A DNA stretch of 64,000 bases from Alginatibacterium sediminis. Lineage in GTDB: Bacteria; Pseudomonadota; Gammaproteobacteria; Enterobacterales; Celerinatantimonadaceae. Each line of letters begins with the position of its first letter. Position 1 is the stretch's first letter. The notes below the pieces were generated by a model. The model was not told the origin of the DNA. It did no database searches and saw only the letters and a program-made list of their open reading frames with translations. This document shows, piece by piece, positions 62,694 to 64,000 of this stretch. The DNA lies in assembly GCF_003610775.1 (NCBI RefSeq), contig NZ_RAQO01000006.1, positions 186,001 to 250,000 on the forward strand, given 5' to 3'. A program made the position numbers and the translations under genes.

Positions 62694-63785
62694 ATGCACA
62701 ACATTAAGCAAGTATTTACTCAGCTGTTTCGAGTGCCGTTGGCAGAAGTGTTATCGGATGCCAAGCATGGAGACCACCATTTTTTTGAATTAGTTACCAC
62801 TACCATTGTTTTAGATAACGGCGTCGAAGGCACAGGTTATACCTACACTGGGGGTAAAGGTGGCTATGCAATAAAAGCGATGCTTGATCATGATATTGCA
62901 CCTGAGCTAATAGGGCGTGACGGTCAAGATATAGATGGTATATATGATTTTCTAGAGTGGCATTTGCATTACGTCGCTAGAGGAGGGATTGCTTCTTTCG
63001 CTAGCTCTGCAGTGGACATCGCGTTGTGGGATATTAAAGGTAAATTGGAAGGCCAGCCCTTATGGAAAATGGCAGGCTCAAATGCACAAAGCTGTAAAGC
63101 CTATTGTGGTGGCATTGATTTGATGTTTCCGCTGCCAAAACTATTAACCAACATTCAATCCTATTTGGACCGTGGTTTTAACGCCGTTAAAATTAAAGTA
63201 GGTCACGAAAACATAAATCGCGATATTGAAAGGGTGAATGCGGTACGACAGCTAATTGGGCCCGATATAGTTTTCATGGTAGACGCTAACTATTCTTTAA
63301 ATGTTGATCAGGCTATTGAATTCTCCAAAGCGATAGAAAGTAATGACATCACATGGTTTGAAGAGCCAACCATTCCTGATGATTATTTAGCTTACGCAAA
63401 AATAGCAGAGCAAACCAATATTCCATTAGCAATGGGGGAAAATCTACATACCATTCATGAATTTGGCTACGCATTCGAGCAGTCTAAATTGGGATTCGTT
63501 CAACCTGACGCTTCTAATTGTGGGGGGATAACGGGCTGGTTAAGAGTTGCGGCAATGGCGAAGGACTACAGTATTCCAGTATGTTCTCATGGTATGCAAG
63601 AATTACACGTGAGTTTAATATCATCGCAAGTGCATGGCGGTTGGTTAGAAGTGCATAGTTTTCCAATTGATGAATACACAAAGCGTCCTTTATTGGTTAA
63701 AGAGTTCCGCGCGCAAGCTCCGAATATTCCAGGGACAGGGGTAGAGTTTGACTGGTCTAAGCTCAAAGCGCATAAAGTTGCCTAG
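62694..63785 (+). CDS. 3,6-anhydro-L-galactonate cycloisomerase-like enolase-superfamily enzyme
   Basis: A 363-aa enzyme starting at ATG 62694 after AAGGAAG; the extension to 62652 is unlikely. Catalytic elements are K166-x-K168 (VKIKVG), metal ligands D197, E223 and E249, D272 and His299 (CSHGMQELH). From memory it is strikingly similar along its whole length to Vibrio sp. EJY3 anhydrogalactonate cycloisomerase (shared [66 protein letters not shown]). That enzyme opens 3,6-anhydro-L-galactonate to 2-keto-3-deoxy-L-galactonate. A related sugar-acid dehydratase remains possible. It is divergent from the hexonate operon. Confidence 0.75.
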   Translation: MHNIKQVFTQLFRVPLAEVLSDAKHGDHHFFELVTTTIVLDNGVEGTGYTYTGGKGGYAIKAMLDHDIAPELIGRDGQDIDGIYDFLEWHLHYVARGGIASFASSAVDIALWDIKGKLEGQPLWKMAGSNAQSCKAYCGGIDLMFPLPKLLTNIQSYLDRGFNAVKIKVGHENINRDIERVNAVRQLIGPDIVFMVDANYSLNVDQAIEFSKAIESNDITWFEEPTIPDDYLAYAKIAEQTNIPLAMGENLHTIHEFGYAFEQSKLGFVQPDASNCGGITGWLRVAAMAKDYSIPVCSHGMQELHVSLISSQVHGGWLEVHSFPIDEYTKRPLLVKEFRAQAPNIPGTGVEFDWSKLKAHKVA

Positions 63786-63800
63786 TTTAAAAACCTGATA

Positions 63801-63826
63801 AAAAACGCCTCAAATGAGGCGTTTTT
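63801..63826. terminator. Bidirectional intrinsic terminator
   Basis: AAAAACGCCTC (63801-63811) and GAGGCGTTTTT (63816-63826) with an AAAT loop; T/A tracts on both sides make it usable from both strands. Confidence 0.9.
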
Positions 63827-63840
63827 AGTATATAGAGGTC

Positions 63841-64000
63841 TTAGTTGGTATTTTGAAAGGTATCGGCTTCCAGTGTTTGTCTTTTTACTCGATAACGGCA
63901 AATGTAATTCCAATTCCATGTCGCGTCGTATTTGTGACAAAGTCCCCATTCTAAGCTGGGCAAAGGTAGTGTGTTTGAGGATGGGTTTCGGAAAATCCCA
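63841..64000 (-). CDS. C-terminal fragment of an unrecognised protein
   Basis: A minus-strand frame enters from the right edge and ends with a stop at 63841, just beyond a bidirectional terminator. The tail includes WGLCHKYDATWNWNYICRYR and ends EADTFQNTN. No family was recognised. The placement convergent with the cycloisomerase-like gene and the terminator supports it as real, but only about 52 residues are seen. Confidence 0.4.
   Translation of the reverse strand, partial: GIFRNPSSNTLPLPSLEWGLCHKYDATWNWNYICRYRVKRQTLEADTFQNTN

Overview
The window looks like accessory chromosome from a marine heterotrophic gammaproteobacterium. It is AT-leaning, gene-dense and has gammaproteobacterial-style genes (nemA-gloA, dgoK-dgoA, a CCA-encoding tRNA-Thr). 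It is packed with sugar and sugar-acid catabolism: four complete ABC importers, two enolase-superfamily enzymes, five local regulators plus a two-component system, a sulfatase and a GH127 glycosidase. No phage, insertion sequence, CRISPR array or rRNA was seen.

Layout. 1-4.0 kb: two paralogous N-acyl-D-amino-acid deacylase-like amidohydrolases flanking a COG0523/CobW metal chaperone; the first is cut by the window edge. 4.5-11.8 kb: one operon with a FAD-dependent oxidoreductase, a CUT1 sugar importer and an IclR regulator. 11.9 kb: tRNA-Thr(UGU). 12.8-17.0 kb: a second CUT1 importer. 17.1-20.3 kb: miscellaneous genes (methyltransferase, MerR, small membrane protein, CBS-domain transporter). 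20.5-37.1 kb: 2-keto-3-deoxygalactonate kinase, phospho-aldolase and an enolase-family dehydratase/cycloisomerase, divergent from a YesM/YesN-type two-component system, then IclR, a cytoplasmic sulfatase, an aldehyde dehydrogenase, a ribose-type importer and a cytoplasmic GH127 enzyme. 37.3-41.2 kb: diguanylate cyclase, EamA exporter and nemA-gloA. 41.7-50.3 kb: RraA-like protein, two CoA transferases with a signal-less solute-binding protein, GntR, a frameshifted cupin, an aldehyde dehydrogenase and an enoyl-CoA hydratase. 50.9-55.4 kb: a ribose-type importer with two permeases. 55.7-63.8 kb: UxuR/ExuR-like GntR, SDR, AldA-like dehydrogenase, AllD/YiaK-like oxidoreductase, LgoD-like dehydrogenase, fructuronate-reductase-like enzyme, and a divergent gene strongly resembling 3,6-anhydro-L-galactonate cycloisomerase.

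How it fits together. Three operator families can be read directly. A 15-bp dyad, TCCCR-N5-YGGGA, occurs at six promoter regions and ties the 12.8-kb importer, the 2-keto-3-deoxygalactonate genes, the IclR-sulfatase operon, the aldehyde dehydrogenase and GH127 into one candidate regulon. TGGTAGCACCA occurs four times and ties the CoA-transferase operon to the enoyl-CoA hydratase operon. TGGTTTACCA occurs twice between the cycloisomerase-like gene and the fructuronate-reductase-like operon.

The most economical reading, which is inference, is a hub for monomers of red-algal sulfated galactans. One arm would feed D-anhydrogalactose-type intermediates to DgoK/DgoA, and another would handle L-anhydrogalactose or L-galactonate/L-gulonate. 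No agarase, carrageenase or GH117 lies in the window, so depolymerisation would have to be encoded elsewhere.
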